64,000 bases of DNA from an uncultured Geobacter sp. (GCA_937886325.1 CALABV010000119.1:27808-91807), one strand, 5' to 3'. Shown: positions 1 to 9,692, numbered from the stretch's first letter. The notes: a model not told the origin generated them from the letters alone. A program made the numbers and translations.

Positions 1-105
1 GGTGAAGGTATGGTATACCTCCATGCACACTCGGCATATACCGGATGCGGTTCGGGAAGACGTGTCCGGGAGTGGGGTTCATGGAGGGAAGCCCTGTCCG
101 CCCCT

Positions 106-1515
106 TCATCTCTCCCTAAGGTATTTCATCCCTTGCTCCGCGGCCCGGGCCGCCGCGGCCACGCAGTCGTTCAGCCCGACGCCGCGATAGGAATTTCCGG
201 TCAGCAGCAGTCCCGGATGGCCCGCCAGCCTCTCTTCCAGCGCCCGCAGCCTGTCTCCGTGCCCGACGGTATACTGGGGAATCGCCTTTTCATGGCGGAA
301 GACGCGGACGAAAGTCGGCAGCTCCTTGATTCCCATGGTGGTTGCGAGATCGCTCCTCACCCGTCTGACAACCTCTTCATCCGGCAGTTCCAGATACTCG
401 GGAAAGCAGGCTCCACCGAGCATGCTGCGGAGGAGCACATACCCTTCCGGAGCCCGATGTGCGAAGATACTGGAGTCCCAGAGGGTTCCCAGCGTGTGCA
501 TTCCCTCTTCTTTGGGAATCAGGTATCCGAACCCGTTCAGGTCGTGTTCTATCGCATCCCGTTCATAGCCGAAGCAGGCCACGGTCATGGATGCGTATGG
601 GATCTCACCGAGGATGTCCGCGATCCCTCCGTCAAGTTCATCCAGAAGGCCGGCAGCCGCAAAGGAAGGAGCGGCGACAATCACCAGGTCTGCATCGTAG
701 TCTCCCGTCTCGGTGAGAACCCGGTATGGAAGCGTCTCACCGGCGAGAATCCTCACCGCACCCTTCCCGGTTACCACCGTCCCGTTGTCAAGGCTCCCGG
801 CGAGCAGGTCCGTCAACTCCTGAATGCCGTTCCGGAATGAAGTGAGGATGCCGCCCGGTCCCGATGGGCTCGACACAACCTTGCCCTCCGCTCTCTCGCG
901 CCGCTTCTTTTTCGCGAGCCGCAGCATGGCCATGATGAGCCCGCCGTAGTCCCTTTCCAGTTCCGCGATACGGGGAAAGCACGATTTCAGGGACATGGTC
1001 TCCGGATCCCCGGCGAAAATACCGGAGACCATGGGAGCGATTAGTTTCCGCAAGGCCTCTTTCCCCAGCCTTCGCCGTCCAAAGGCAGCCAGCGTCTCAT
1101 CAACCCCGGCCGGCGGACCGGGGGCGAAGGGCTCCAGGGAGAGGCGCAGTTTTCCCGGCCATGAGATGAGCTTTGAGGCAAAAAATGATGGCCCGTTCTC
1201 CGGAAGACGGTGGAGCATTCCTTCGGAGAAGATGAATCTTTTCCGTGCATTGTCGTTGCTTCGCAGCAGCATATCCCGAACACCCAGGACGTCGCACAGT
1301 TCCAGGGTCTGGGGTTTGCTGTCAAGAAAACCATTGGGGCCCCATTCGCACAGATACCCGTCAGCCTTGATGCTCCGGATCTTGCCTCCCGGCCTGTTCT
1401 CCTTCTCAATGAGTGTGATCTCCAGGTTCTCACCCGTTTCCTCCGCATTTCTCCTCAGGAGAAATGCCGTTGCAAGCCCTGAAATTCCCCCTCCGATAAT
1501 AACGGCCTTTTTCAT
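106..1515 (-). CDS. hemG: Protoporphyrinogen/coproporphyrinogen oxidase, HemY-type flavoprotein
   Basis: 469 residues, the usual length for the FAD-dependent HemY/PPOX family that oxidises protoporphyrinogen IX (or coproporphyrinogen III) late in heme synthesis. The N-terminus carries the dinucleotide-binding motif GGGISGLATAF (about residues 8-18) followed by ENRPGGKIRS, and the C-terminus has the family's GNSYRGVGLNDC signature that closes the FAD site. The start ATG is preceded by GGAGGA at 8 bp. It is transcribed divergently from the DnaJ-like gene. Which porphyrinogen is the real substrate cannot be told from sequence alone; the symbol follows common usage in Geobacter-like genomes, although the fold is HemY and not the short E. 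coli HemG flavodoxin type. Confidence 0.9.
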   Translation of the reverse strand: MKKAVIIGGGISGLATAFLLRRNAEETGENLEITLIEKENRPGGKIRSIKADGYLCEWGPNGFLDSKPQTLELCDVLGVRDMLLRSNDNARKRFIFSEGMLHRLPENGPSFFASKLISWPGKLRLSLEPFAPGPPAGVDETLAAFGRRRLGKEALRKLIAPMVSGIFAGDPETMSLKSCFPRIAELERDYGGLIMAMLRLAKKKRRERAEGKVVSSPSGPGGILTSFRNGIQELTDLLAGSLDNGTVVTGKGAVRILAGETLPYRVLTETGDYDADLVIVAAPSFAAAGLLDELDGGIADILGEIPYASMTVACFGYERDAIEHDLNGFGYLIPKEEGMHTLGTLWDSSIFAHRAPEGYVLLRSMLGGACFPEYLELPDEEVVRRVRSDLATTMGIKELPTFVRVFRHEKAIPQYTVGHGDRLRALEERLAGHPGLLLTGNSYRGVGLNDCVAAAARAAEQGMKYLRER

Positions 1516-1716
1516 TGATTGATCCTCCGTTCACGGTTTCCCGTTCCGCAGATGTTTTTTGACCGACACGGAACAACCGTGCGCCACCATAGCAAACCTG
1601 GCGGTACCTCTGTCAAGGAGAAAAGGACTGCGCCGAGAAAGGGCCTGCGGAGTTGACAGGGAGAAAAACAGGGATTACATTCGGGACATGTCACTGTGAG
1701 AAAGGAATGCGTGCCC

Positions 1717-2604
1717 ATGGCAGCGAAGGATTACTACCAGGTTCTCGGCGTGAAAAAGGAAGCCACCCCGGAGGACATAAAAAAGGCGTATCGCAAGCTG
1801 GCGATAAAATATCACCCCGACAAGAACCCCGGCAACAAGGAAGCCGAAGAAAAGTTCAAGGAGATAAGCGAGGCGTACGCGGTGCTATCCGACCCGCAGA
1901 AGAAGACACAATACGACCAGTTCGGGTCGACCGATTTCCACCAGCGATACTCCCGGGAAGACATCTTTCGAGGCTTCGATTTCGGCGATATCTTCCAGGG
2001 CACCGGCGTCGGTGCGGAAGACATCTTCTCACGCATCTTCGGCGGCGGCTTTCAGGGAGGCGGACGGTACCGTCCGCGAAAACAGCGGGGAAACGATTAT
2101 ACCATGGAACTTCCCATTACCTTCCGGGAGGCGGCGGAGGGAGGGGAAAAGAGGGTTTCGTTCCTGCGTAACGGAGAAAGGGAAGAACTGTCGGTAAAGA
2201 TTCCGCCGGGGATTGAAAACGACGCAAAACTGCGTGTCCAGGGAAAGGGAGAACAAGGACACCAGGGGGGACCCGCAGGCGACCTGTACCTTACGATCAA
2301 GGTGGGAACCGACCCGGTCTTTACCCGTGAGGGTGACGATATCATTGTGGAGCGCGAGATATCGTTCAGCGAAGCAGCGCTGGGAGCATCCCTGGAGGTG
2401 CCGACCCTGGAAGGAAACAAGCGGGTCAAGGTTCCCGCGGGGATACAGCCCGACACCAAGATTCGACTGAAGGGGTACGGCTTTCCCCACATGGGAAAGG
2501 CGTCGAAGGGCGACCTCTACGTAAGGATAGGCGTCAGGATTCCTGTTCACCTGACCGCGGCACAGAGAAAATTGATTGAGGAACTGAAGGAAACGGGGAT
2601 CTGA
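1717..2604 (+). CDS. DnaJ-like co-chaperone of the CbpA type (no zinc finger)
   Basis: 295 residues. The first 70 are a J domain with the HPD tripeptide (YHPDKNP) that stimulates DnaK ATPase activity, followed by a Gly/Phe-rich linker around residues 70-125 (GGGFQGGGRY) and the two beta-barrel substrate-binding domains of DnaJ (PITFREAAEGGEKRV; GDLYVRIGVRIP). The four CxxCxGxG zinc-finger repeats of true DnaJ are absent, which makes it a class II J protein such as CbpA. I chose ATG 1717, which has AGGA 10 bp upstream and begins MAAKDYYQVLGV, over an in-frame GTG at 1696. It ends just before a shared hairpin terminator and is convergent with the prolyl isomerase pair. Confidence 0.9.
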   Translation: MAAKDYYQVLGVKKEATPEDIKKAYRKLAIKYHPDKNPGNKEAEEKFKEISEAYAVLSDPQKKTQYDQFGSTDFHQRYSREDIFRGFDFGDIFQGTGVGAEDIFSRIFGGGFQGGGRYRPRKQRGNDYTMELPITFREAAEGGEKRVSFLRNGEREELSVKIPPGIENDAKLRVQGKGEQGHQGGPAGDLYLTIKVGTDPVFTREGDDIIVEREISFSEAALGASLEVPTLEGNKRVKVPAGIQPDTKIRLKGYGFPHMGKASKGDLYVRIGVRIPVHLTAAQRKLIEELKETGI

Positions 2605-2617
2605 GGGGGCGTAGGAT

Positions 2618-2655
2618 AAAAAAGCCTCCGGTCACGCGCGACCGGAGGCTTTTTT
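2618..2655. terminator. Bidirectional intrinsic terminator
   Basis: Near-perfect hairpin: A6-GCCTCCGGTC, a short GC-rich loop, then GACCGGAGGC-T6. It has an A-run on one side and a T-run on the other, so it can serve the DnaJ-like gene on the plus strand and the prolyl isomerase on the minus strand, whose stop codon lies in its edge. Confidence 0.92.
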
Positions 2656-3610
2656 ATCTGATTTCAATTGACGCATTCTTGCGGAGTTCAGCCAGCCACT
2701 GATTGAATCGCTCTTCAGACTTCTTTTTGTAGAGGATGTCCTCGATCTCGGCTTTTGCCGATTCGAAGGTCTGGCGCTTTCCCTGCCGGTATTCTTCAAG
2801 TTTCATGATGTGGATTCCGACCGGAGTCCGAATCAAACCGCTGATATCACCTTTTTTCATGCCGGCCAGGGAAGTTTCGATTTCCGGCAGAATGTCCCCC
2901 TTTTTCAGGTAGCCCAGGTCTCCACCTTCCTTGGCGGAGGGATCCTGGGAATACTTGCCGGCCAATGCGGCAAAATCAGCACCCCCCCGCGCCTCGGCAA
3001 GGACCTTCTCGGCAGAGGCGACAACACGCTTCCGTTCCGCTTCCGATGCCTGGGGAGAAAGCTTGAAAAAGATCTGCCGCACGCGGAACGATTCATCGAC
3101 CTGGAATGCGTCAGGGTTCGCGGCATAGTAGTCCCGTGCTTCCTGCTCGCTTATCTGTATCTTGGATCGCACCTCGAGACTGATCAGGCGGAGCCTCTCC
3201 AACTGCTCCCTCAACTGGGCCTTATAGTCGTCAAAGGAGATCCCTCGGGCAGCCAGCGCCTCCAAAAGTTTTTCCTGAGTGATGTTGTTCGTGCGCTTGA
3301 CATCCTCAATGGCCTGGCGGACCTCCTCATCGGAAACCTTCACATCCAATTCCTTGATTTTCTGCTGGATGAGTTTTTTGCCGATGAGCGATTCAAGCGC
3401 AGCCTGGCGCAGTTGTGCCTTTGCGGCGTCGTCAAGGGGCTTCGAGGGATCCAGTCCCTTTTCAATCCCCTCTTTTTCCTTATCGACATCAAAGGTGGTT
3501 ATCGGCTCATCGTTGACAAGGGCGGCGATGCCGCTTACGAGCTCAGCAAAGGCATGTAACGGAAAGGCGAGGACAAGGAGGACAAGAATGACAGGAAAAA
3601 GTTTCATCAT
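2654..3610 (-). CDS. SurA/PpiC-type periplasmic peptidyl-prolyl isomerase
   Basis: 318 residues from ATG 3610 (MMKLFPVILVLLVLAF...AFA), which gives a clean Sec signal peptide; an upstream in-frame start would add about 35 basic residues before it and is unlikely. After the signal comes a SurA-like N-terminal helical domain (AALVNDEPITTFDVDKEKE) and then a parvulin rotamase domain at about residues 170-280 with FRVRQIFFK, KYSQDPSAKEGGDLGY and PVGIHIMKLEE. The role inferred is folding of outer-membrane or secreted proteins in the periplasm. It follows a second parvulin lipoprotein gene by 79 bp, separated by a strong hairpin. A single rotamase domain is visible, whereas E. coli SurA has two. 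Confidence 0.87.
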   Translation of the reverse strand: MMKLFPVILVLLVLAFPLHAFAELVSGIAALVNDEPITTFDVDKEKEGIEKGLDPSKPLDDAAKAQLRQAALESLIGKKLIQQKIKELDVKVSDEEVRQAIEDVKRTNNITQEKLLEALAARGISFDDYKAQLREQLERLRLISLEVRSKIQISEQEARDYYAANPDAFQVDESFRVRQIFFKLSPQASEAERKRVVASAEKVLAEARGGADFAALAGKYSQDPSAKEGGDLGYLKKGDILPEIETSLAGMKKGDISGLIRTPVGIHIMKLEEYRQGKRQTFESAKAEIEDILYKKKSEERFNQWLAELRKNASIEIR

Positions 3611-3645
3611 GGTTTCGTTTCTTTTGGCGTAAAATGCGGATACAC

Positions 3646-3673
3646 GGAAGGCAAGGATATTTCCTTGCCTTCC
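3646..3673. other. Intercistronic hairpin between the two parvulin genes
   Basis: Perfect 12-bp stem GGAAGGCAAGGA / TCCTTGCCTTCC with a 4-nt loop, extended by three more pairs beyond a one-base bulge. It has no T-run on the minus strand, so it is more likely an mRNA stabilising or processing structure than a terminator. Confidence 0.7.
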
Positions 3674-3689
3674 CGTTCTGCGATTCCGT

Positions 3690-4598
3690 CTATTTCTTCG
3701 AAGCAGTCGCTCCACCCTTATCGTCGGTTGTCTTTACGGCGAGATCCTTCAGCACATCGTCCTTGATGGTGATCTTCGCGCCCTTCTTCAGCTCGTCCTT
3801 CATTTTTATGAAAATTTCCTGCTGCTTGGTGGGCAGAAGGTTGGCCCGGATCTGTTCCTTGACATCTTCGTAGGGGGTAATACCGGCGGGACGCTTCCCG
3901 GTTACCATGATAATGTGGTAGCCGAACTGGGTCTTCACGATTCCCGAGGTTTCCCCTTCCTTCAGGCTGAACGCAACCTTTTCAAACTCGGGCACCATTG
4001 CGCCCTTGGGAAACCATCCGAGATCCCCTCCTTTTGCCGCCGAGGAATCGGTGGAAACCTTTTTCGCCAATTCATCGAACTTTGCGCCGCCCTTCAGCTT
4101 GGCAAGGACATCCTTGGCCTCCTCTTCCGTCTTGACCAGGATGTGGCTCGCTTTTACCTGATCACCGGCCTTGAATTTTTCCTTGTTTTCATCATAGAAC
4201 TTTTTCATCTCGGCGTCGGAAATCTGGGCCTCCTTCTCCACCTTCTTCTTCAGATAGGTTTCGACGATCAGGCGCTTGCGCAGATCTTCCATCCTGTCGG
4301 CCACTTCCTTGTCCTTATCGATCCCGTCCTTTTTTGCCTGCTCCAGGACGATCTCCCGAACAATCATGCTTTCCAGAAGCTCTCTTTTTCCTTCACTCGA
4401 CTGGACCATCGGCTTCAGGTAGGGGGGGAGCCTGTCAACCTCTGTCTGGAAATCCTGGGTGGTAATGACATTCCCGTTTACTTCGGCCAGCGTCTTCCCT
4501 TCCTTCTTTGCCTGCTCGGTCGTTGCCGGTTTACAGGCGCACAGGCTGAGGGCAAGAACCATCGGCGCGAAAACCCTGACAGCGCTCATGTAATTCAC
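3690..4598 (-). CDS. Parvulin-type peptidyl-prolyl isomerase lipoprotein (PrsA/PpiC-like)
   Basis: 302 residues. The N-terminus is a lipoprotein signal with lipobox LSLCAC; the predicted acylated cysteine is about residue 22. A SurA_N-like segment (LAEVNGNVITTQDFQ) is followed by a parvulin domain near residues 140-235 (VKASHILVKTEEEAKDVL, GGDLGWFPKGAMVPEF, QFGYHIIMVTGKR). The C-terminal tail is lysine-rich. The likely job is assisting folding of exported proteins at the membrane, as for PrsA. I chose GTG 4598 because AAGGAG lies 8 bp upstream; the ATG three codons later would be too far from it. First gene of the pair with the SurA-like gene, and close downstream of mfd on the same strand. 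Confidence 0.88.
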   Translation of the reverse strand: MNYMSAVRVFAPMVLALSLCACKPATTEQAKKEGKTLAEVNGNVITTQDFQTEVDRLPPYLKPMVQSSEGKRELLESMIVREIVLEQAKKDGIDKDKEVADRMEDLRKRLIVETYLKKKVEKEAQISDAEMKKFYDENKEKFKAGDQVKASHILVKTEEEAKDVLAKLKGGAKFDELAKKVSTDSSAAKGGDLGWFPKGAMVPEFEKVAFSLKEGETSGIVKTQFGYHIIMVTGKRPAGITPYEDVKEQIRANLLPTKQQEIFIKMKDELKKGAKITIKDDVLKDLAVKTTDDKGGATASKK

Positions 4599-4656
4599 AG
4601 AATTTCTCCTTTATCCGCGTAGTTGGTGTATCGCAGCAGGGTGCGAACGTAGCATA

Positions 4657-7600
4657 TCAAACCAGCCTTTTCAAGAGTTTTCTAGCTTCGGAGAGGACGC
4701 CTTCGAAGGAGGTATCGGGGACGGAGGCGGAAAGGACGAAATCCGGACTGAACCGGTAGACGTCGGGGGAGCGGCGGATCAACCCGATAAGGGCGTCGGG
4801 AGAAACGGGGGTTTTTTCATGAAAGAAAACTACCAGATACCTGCCGTCGAACTCCAGTTTCCTGACCAGAAGGGATCGCAGGTGAACCCGAAGCTTCATG
4901 CTCTCCAGCAGATAGGAGACCGGCAACGGATGCTTTCCGAATCGGTCCAGCAGTTCATCGCCGACAGCGCCCACATCCTCCTCTTCCGATGACTGGGCGA
5001 GCCTCTTGTAGATAACGAGGCGCTGGTTGGGGTCCGGAACATAGTCCTCGGGAATGAAGGCCGGTATTTTCAGGTTGATTTCAGGTTCGATATGCTCCGG
5101 TCTGGCTTCGCCCTTCATCCTGCCGACCGCCTCTTCGAGCAGTTCCGAGTAAAGCTCGAAGCCGATGGCCGCGATGTTCCCCGACTGCCGCGACCCCAGG
5201 AAATCTCCGGTTCCCCGTATCTCCAGGTCGTGCATCGCAATGCGAAACCCGGCCCCGAGCTCGGTGAGTTCCTGGATGACCCGCAGCCGTTCGCGGGCGT
5301 CGGAGCTGACGGCTCCCTCGCCGGGAATCAGAAAATAGGCATAGGCTCGCTGGCTGGATCGACCGACCCGTCCGCGCAGCTGGTAAAGCTGGGCAAGGCC
5401 GAAGGTATCCGCCCGGTTCACGATCATGGTGTTTGCCGAAGGGATATCCAGCCCTGACTCGATAATCGTGGTGCAGAGGAACAGGTTGAAGTGACCGTGC
5501 AGAAAACCGAGCATCACCTCTTCCAGCTCACGCTCCTGCATCTGGCCGTGACCGACGGCAAGCTTCGCCTCGGGGATGAGTCTGCGCAGATAGTCCGCCA
5601 TGGCCCCGATGGACTGGACGCGGTTGTGGACGAAAAAGACCTGACCTCCCCGGCGCAGTTCCCGAAGCACCGCCTCCCGGATCAGTTCGTCTGAAAAGCG
5701 CGCCACAAATGTCTTGATGGCAAGGCGATCGACCGGCGGGGTATCGATGATGGAAAGGTCGCGGATTCCGGACAGGGACATGTTCAGGGTGCGGGGGATG
5801 GGGGTGGCGGTAAGGGTGAGGACATCAACCACTGCCCGGTACTGCTTCAGCCTTTCCTTGTGGGAAACGCCGAAACGGTGCTCCTCATCGATAATCAGGA
5901 GGCCAAGATCCTTGAAGACCACATCCTTTTGCAGCAGACGATGGGTCCCGATGATGATATCGACTTCCCCTGTTTTCAGCCTTTCCAGTATCGCTTTCTG
6001 TTCCCGCGGCGTTCGGAAGCGGGACATCATCTCCACCGTCACGGGATAGGCTGCGAAACGGGCGCGAAAGGTCTCCAGGTGCTGAGCCGCCAGCACCGTG
6101 GTCGGCACGAGCACGGCGACCTGCTTGCCGTCCATGGCCGCCTTGAACGCGCCGCGCATGGCCACCTCGGTCTTTCCGTACCCCACATCCCCGCAGACGA
6201 GACGATCCATGGGCCGTGAACGTTCCATGTCGCGCACCACGTCCTCGATAGCACCCAGTTGATCCGGGGTTTCCTCGTAGGAGAAGGCAGCCTCGAACTC
6301 GCGGTACAGGTCATCGGGAGGCGAAAAAGAATAACCCTCGTGGACCTGACGCGCCGCATAGATGCGCAGCAACTCCTCGGCCATTTCTTCGACAGCCTCC
6401 CGGGCTTTCGCCTTCTTCTTGTCCCATCCAGCGCCCCCGAGCCTGTCCAGTGACGGTTCGCTTCCGTCGCCCCCCACGTAGCGCTGCACCAGGTTGATCC
6501 GGTCCACTGGAAGGTAAAGTTTGTCCTTAGCCGCGTACTCCAGCAGAAGGAAGTCCCCCCCGATACCGTCGAACGCCAGATGCTGAAGTCCCCGATAGAT
6601 TCCCACACCGAAGTCCACATGGACCATGAAATCACCCGGCTTCAGTTCCGCCAGTGATACCAGGAGCTGTTTCTTGCGGATCTCGGAGAGGTCGCGGCGT
6701 TTCACCCGCCGGCCGAAGATCTCCTCTTCCGCGATAACTACGATCCCGTCACCGGGAAGGCGGAAGCCGCGGGAAAGGTCACCGGTGAGGATCCGCACAG
6801 CAGAGGCGTCGAGAGGCGCCTCGCGGAAACGACTTTCCGAAACGTCCATGGGGACGCCGTAGTGACCGAGGAGCTCCCGCAATCGCTGAACCTGGCTCCA
6901 TTGATGGCAGACCATGCTGACCCGGTATTTTTCACCAAGCCACGCGAAGATTCGCTCCACAAGCGGACGAAGTACGCCTTCGCTGTCCGGGGACAGGGCA
7001 AGCTTCAGGTCGCTGTTATCTTCGCCGGCAAAACGGAACGGAATGGAGCCGCCATCCTCATCCTCCAGTTCAAGACGAGGAACCGAGATCCTTCTGCAGG
7101 CGCGCTTCATCTCCCGAACCTGCTCCGAAGCGAGAAAGAGGTCATCCGCAGCGCAGACGATGGAGAGAGCGTCCGACGCTCTCCGCTCCGCGCCGAGGAG
7201 CTCTTCCCCGAAGCACTCCTCGGCTTCCTGAACGGCAAGGGGATCGATTTCCACGAACACCGCCCCGGGACCCGCGTAATCGAAAAGGGTTTCCATCCCT
7301 GGATGCACCAGCGGTTGCAGATACTCCACACCCGGCGGACAGATGGCATTCTGGAGCTGTTCCACGAGCTCCCGCCGGCGGGTTGCCGGAAGGCCCAATT
7401 GGTCGCATCGGGCCTTCAGCCTGGGGGAAAAGTCTCGTACAACCTCTTCCGAAAGAATGATCTCCCGGGACGGGAGTATCACCAACTCTTCCAAGGGGTG
7501 CAGTGATCGTTGCGTAACCGGGTCAAAGGAACGGATGGATTCGATGAAGTCCCCGAAAAACTCGATCCTGACCGGGGCCTGGAGATCGGGCGGGAAAATA

Positions 7601-8133
7601 TCTACGATTCCACCGCGAACCGACGCAGTCCCGCGATCTTCAACAAGCGGGACCATGGAGTACCCGAGATCCACGAGCTTCCTGAGGAGAGTATCCCGTT
7701 CAACCTCTTCGCCGGCCACCAGGTACTGGGAATACTCTCCCAGAAGCCGTCGCGGCACAACTCTCTGCATCAGGGCGGAAACCGGCGTCACAACCGCTCG
7801 CGCCCTCCCCTCCTGAAGCGCCGCGAGAGCATGGAGCCGTTCTCCGCTGACATCGGGGTGGGGCGATGACTGCTCGAAGGGAGAGGTTTCCCAGGGCGGG
7901 AAACGGAATACTGCTTCGGGGCGGTCCGTATACAACCGAAGCTCCCGGAAAAACTCGTCAGCCGTCTCCGTGTCCGGCGTGACGACCATACAGGGCGCGG
8001 GCATGCCGGGGAGAAGCCTGGCCAGGAGAAAGGCCGGGGATGATCCCTTCAGCTCCGCAAGGGTGACTCTGGAAAACTCGTGAAGAATTGCGGCTGTGAT
8101 CCGCTGAAGCTTTTCGGAAAGGCTCGGGGTCAT
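4657..8133 (-). CDS. mfd: Transcription-repair coupling factor
   Basis: 1158 residues from ATG 8133, close to the family norm of about 1150. Mfd removes RNA polymerase stalled at lesions and recruits UvrA. Visible parts in order: the UvrB-homologous N-terminal module with RFPPWETSPFEQ, the RNA-polymerase interaction domain around residues 460-560, the RecG-like helicase with Walker A GDVGYGKTE, DEEH box (LLIIDEEHRFG), motif III TATPIPRTLNMS and the arginine-finger region LRGRVGRSSQ, and the C-terminal TRCF domain. An in-frame extension to 8199 is possible but looks unlike Mfd N-termini. The Shine-Dalgarno upstream of 8133 is weak. Confidence 0.95.
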   Translation of the reverse strand: MTPSLSEKLQRITAAILHEFSRVTLAELKGSSPAFLLARLLPGMPAPCMVVTPDTETADEFFRELRLYTDRPEAVFRFPPWETSPFEQSSPHPDVSGERLHALAALQEGRARAVVTPVSALMQRVVPRRLLGEYSQYLVAGEEVERDTLLRKLVDLGYSMVPLVEDRGTASVRGGIVDIFPPDLQAPVRIEFFGDFIESIRSFDPVTQRSLHPLEELVILPSREIILSEEVVRDFSPRLKARCDQLGLPATRRRELVEQLQNAICPPGVEYLQPLVHPGMETLFDYAGPGAVFVEIDPLAVQEAEECFGEELLGAERRASDALSIVCAADDLFLASEQVREMKRACRRISVPRLELEDEDGGSIPFRFAGEDNSDLKLALSPDSEGVLRPLVERIFAWLGEKYRVSMVCHQWSQVQRLRELLGHYGVPMDVSESRFREAPLDASAVRILTGDLSRGFRLPGDGIVVIAEEEIFGRRVKRRDLSEIRKKQLLVSLAELKPGDFMVHVDFGVGIYRGLQHLAFDGIGGDFLLLEYAAKDKLYLPVDRINLVQRYVGGDGSEPSLDRLGGAGWDKKKAKAREAVEEMAEELLRIYAARQVHEGYSFSPPDDLYREFEAAFSYEETPDQLGAIEDVVRDMERSRPMDRLVCGDVGYGKTEVAMRGAFKAAMDGKQVAVLVPTTVLAAQHLETFRARFAAYPVTVEMMSRFRTPREQKAILERLKTGEVDIIIGTHRLLQKDVVFKDLGLLIIDEEHRFGVSHKERLKQYRAVVDVLTLTATPIPRTLNMSLSGIRDLSIIDTPPVDRLAIKTFVARFSDELIREAVLRELRRGGQVFFVHNRVQSIGAMADYLRRLIPEAKLAVGHGQMQERELEEVMLGFLHGHFNLFLCTTIIESGLDIPSANTMIVNRADTFGLAQLYQLRGRVGRSSQRAYAYFLIPGEGAVSSDARERLRVIQELTELGAGFRIAMHDLEIRGTGDFLGSRQSGNIAAIGFELYSELLEEAVGRMKGEARPEHIEPEINLKIPAFIPEDYVPDPNQRLVIYKRLAQSSEEEDVGAVGDELLDRFGKHPLPVSYLLESMKLRVHLRSLLVRKLEFDGRYLVVFFHEKTPVSPDALIGLIRRSPDVYRFSPDFVLSASVPDTSFEGVLSEARKLLKRLV

Positions 8134-8321
8134 GAGTATCTGTCCGGAACGGTGGGTTTTCCCGCGATGTCGGTTCCGGGGGCCGGATAACGACACCACG
8201 GAAGCACTGCGGGGTGGGAAAGGAAAGGAAAAAGTACAGATAGAATGTTTGTTACGGGTTTGACGGAAGGCGACGGATTCGGAGGATCAGGCGTCACGCA
8301 ACGCCATGTGCGGCAAGGATG

Positions 8322-8909
8322 CTATTTACCCTTCTTCAAATCGATGAGTATCAGCTTCGCCACGGCCTTCAGCGTCTCGAAGACACCTTCTCCCGTAGTA
8401 GCGCAGGCCTCGAAATCAGGAACATTCATCATGTTCAGCTCCTGGCGCATCTCCTCCACCGGGATGACATACGGAAGATCTCGTTTGTTGTACTGAATGA
8501 CAAAGGGAAGCTTGTTCAGCTCATACCCCTGCTCTTTCAGGTTGATCTGGAGGTTTTCGATCGACTCGATGTTGGCGTCCATGCGCTCTTCCTGGGAATC
8601 GGCGACAAAGACTACCCCGTCAACACCCTTGAGGATCAGCTTACGCGATGCGTCGTAAAAAACCTGGCCCGGAACGGTGTACAGGTGGAATCTGGTTTTG
8701 AAACCCTTTATCTCCCCGAGGGCAAGCGGAAGAAAGTCGAAAAACAGGGTACGCTCCGTTTCCGTGGCAAGGCTGATCATCTTGCCTTTGGCTTCGGGAG
8801 CTGTTTTGGAATAGATGAACTGAAGATTGGTCGTCTTGCCGCAGAGACCGGGACCGTAATACACGATCTTGCAGTTGATCTCACGGGAGGCGTAATTGAT
8901 GAAGGACAT
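8322..8909 (-). CDS. mglA: MglA-like small Ras-family GTPase
   Basis: 195 residues with P-loop GPGLCGKT (residues 20-27), a DTPG-equivalent written as TVPGQ typical of MglA, and the guanine specificity motif NKRD. This matches the prokaryotic MglA family that sets cell polarity and positions motility machinery in Myxococcus and relatives. GAGGTGAT lies about 7 bp before ATG. It follows a roadblock/LC7 gene on the same strand by 88 bp; in this family the roadblock partner acts as a GTPase-activating protein, so the pair is probably a functional MglA/MglB-like unit. A role in polarity or type IV pili here is inference. Confidence 0.9.
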   Translation of the reverse strand: MSFINYASREINCKIVYYGPGLCGKTTNLQFIYSKTAPEAKGKMISLATETERTLFFDFLPLALGEIKGFKTRFHLYTVPGQVFYDASRKLILKGVDGVVFVADSQEERMDANIESIENLQINLKEQGYELNKLPFVIQYNKRDLPYVIPVEEMRQELNMMNVPDFEACATTGEGVFETLKAVAKLILIDLKKGK

Positions 8910-8997
8910 CTGGCATCACCTCGGAAGATGGATTGAGCATTTGAAACCGCCGCAAAACAAGGCATCTAACCGACGGCTGGATAGTCTGGACCACGGA

Positions 8998-9489
8998 TTA
9001 GCTGAACAGATTGTCAATGTCGTCATCGGTGATTTCCGCGAAAGGAAAGTCGCCGTCACCGCCTTTTTCCCGCTCCTCGGCCCGCTGCGCAAGCCTGTCG
9101 AAGACGGCGGCGAGTTCCTCGGAGGCCTTTTTGACCCTCAGGCGGACAAGGCCGAGAGATGAGCGGCTGTCGAACAGCACGACAAGGATGACACGACCAC
9201 CGACAATGGAAATATGCAGGTTGTCCTTTTCACCTTCATGAAAAAGGATGGAAAACTCTTTTTCGCCGATAAGTTTCGCCAATCCGCCGGTGGCGGCGAT
9301 ATTACCGGCCGTGAGGGAGGCGAGAGACGTGGTGTCGAAACGCTCCGTTTCTCCGACGCCGGAGATCAACTGGCCGTTTTTGTCCACGAGAAATATCACC
9401 TTTGCATTGGCTTCCCTCAGCAGTTTTTCCAAAACGGTATTCAACTGCTTGAACTCGTCTTCATACATTATCATTTGCGGAGTCGCCAT
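8998..9489 (-). CDS. Roadblock/LC7 domain protein, probable MglB-like partner of MglA
   Basis: 163 residues from ATG 9489 (GAGGGG about 9 bp upstream); a longer in-frame start to 9525 lacks a good ribosome site. A roadblock/LC7 fold covers about residues 10-120 (FLVDKNGQLISGVGE, SLTAGNIAATGGLAKLIGEKEFSILFHEG, ILVVLFDSRSSLGLVRLRV). The C-terminal 40 residues are charged and end in an acidic tail (EITDDDIDNLFS). Proteins of this fold pair with MglA GTPases as activators, and the adjacent downstream mglA supports that. Confidence 0.88.
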   Translation of the reverse strand: MATPQMIMYEDEFKQLNTVLEKLLREANAKVIFLVDKNGQLISGVGETERFDTTSLASLTAGNIAATGGLAKLIGEKEFSILFHEGEKDNLHISIVGGRVILVVLFDSRSSLGLVRLRVKKASEELAAVFDRLAQRAEEREKGGDGDFPFAEITDDDIDNLFS

Positions 9490-9655
9490 TGCACATACCC
9501 CTCGAGCTGTACGAAATTTTTTCACAGCGGCTCATTTTATAACAAAAGCGTCCCCACAAGGCAAGGTATTAAATCACCTTTAACGATTCCGGAACTACAA
9601 GAGAGCCGAAAAAAACCTCTTTTTTTCATATCAGATTCATGAATCAGTTTAAACA

Positions 9656-9692
9656 AAAAGCCCCGGCACGTAACGCACGCGCCGGGGCTTTT
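9656..9692 (-). terminator. Intrinsic terminator after nifJ
   Basis: AAAAGCCCCGGC, a 13-nt loop, then GCCGGGGCTTTT; read on the minus strand it ends in TTTTTG and follows the nifJ stop by about 30 bp. Confidence 0.88.

Noticed and set aside
1..105. Short plus-strand frame at the window start
   Set aside because: It lacks any protein-like pattern and mostly overlaps hemG in antisense; nothing supported is seen before hemG's stop.
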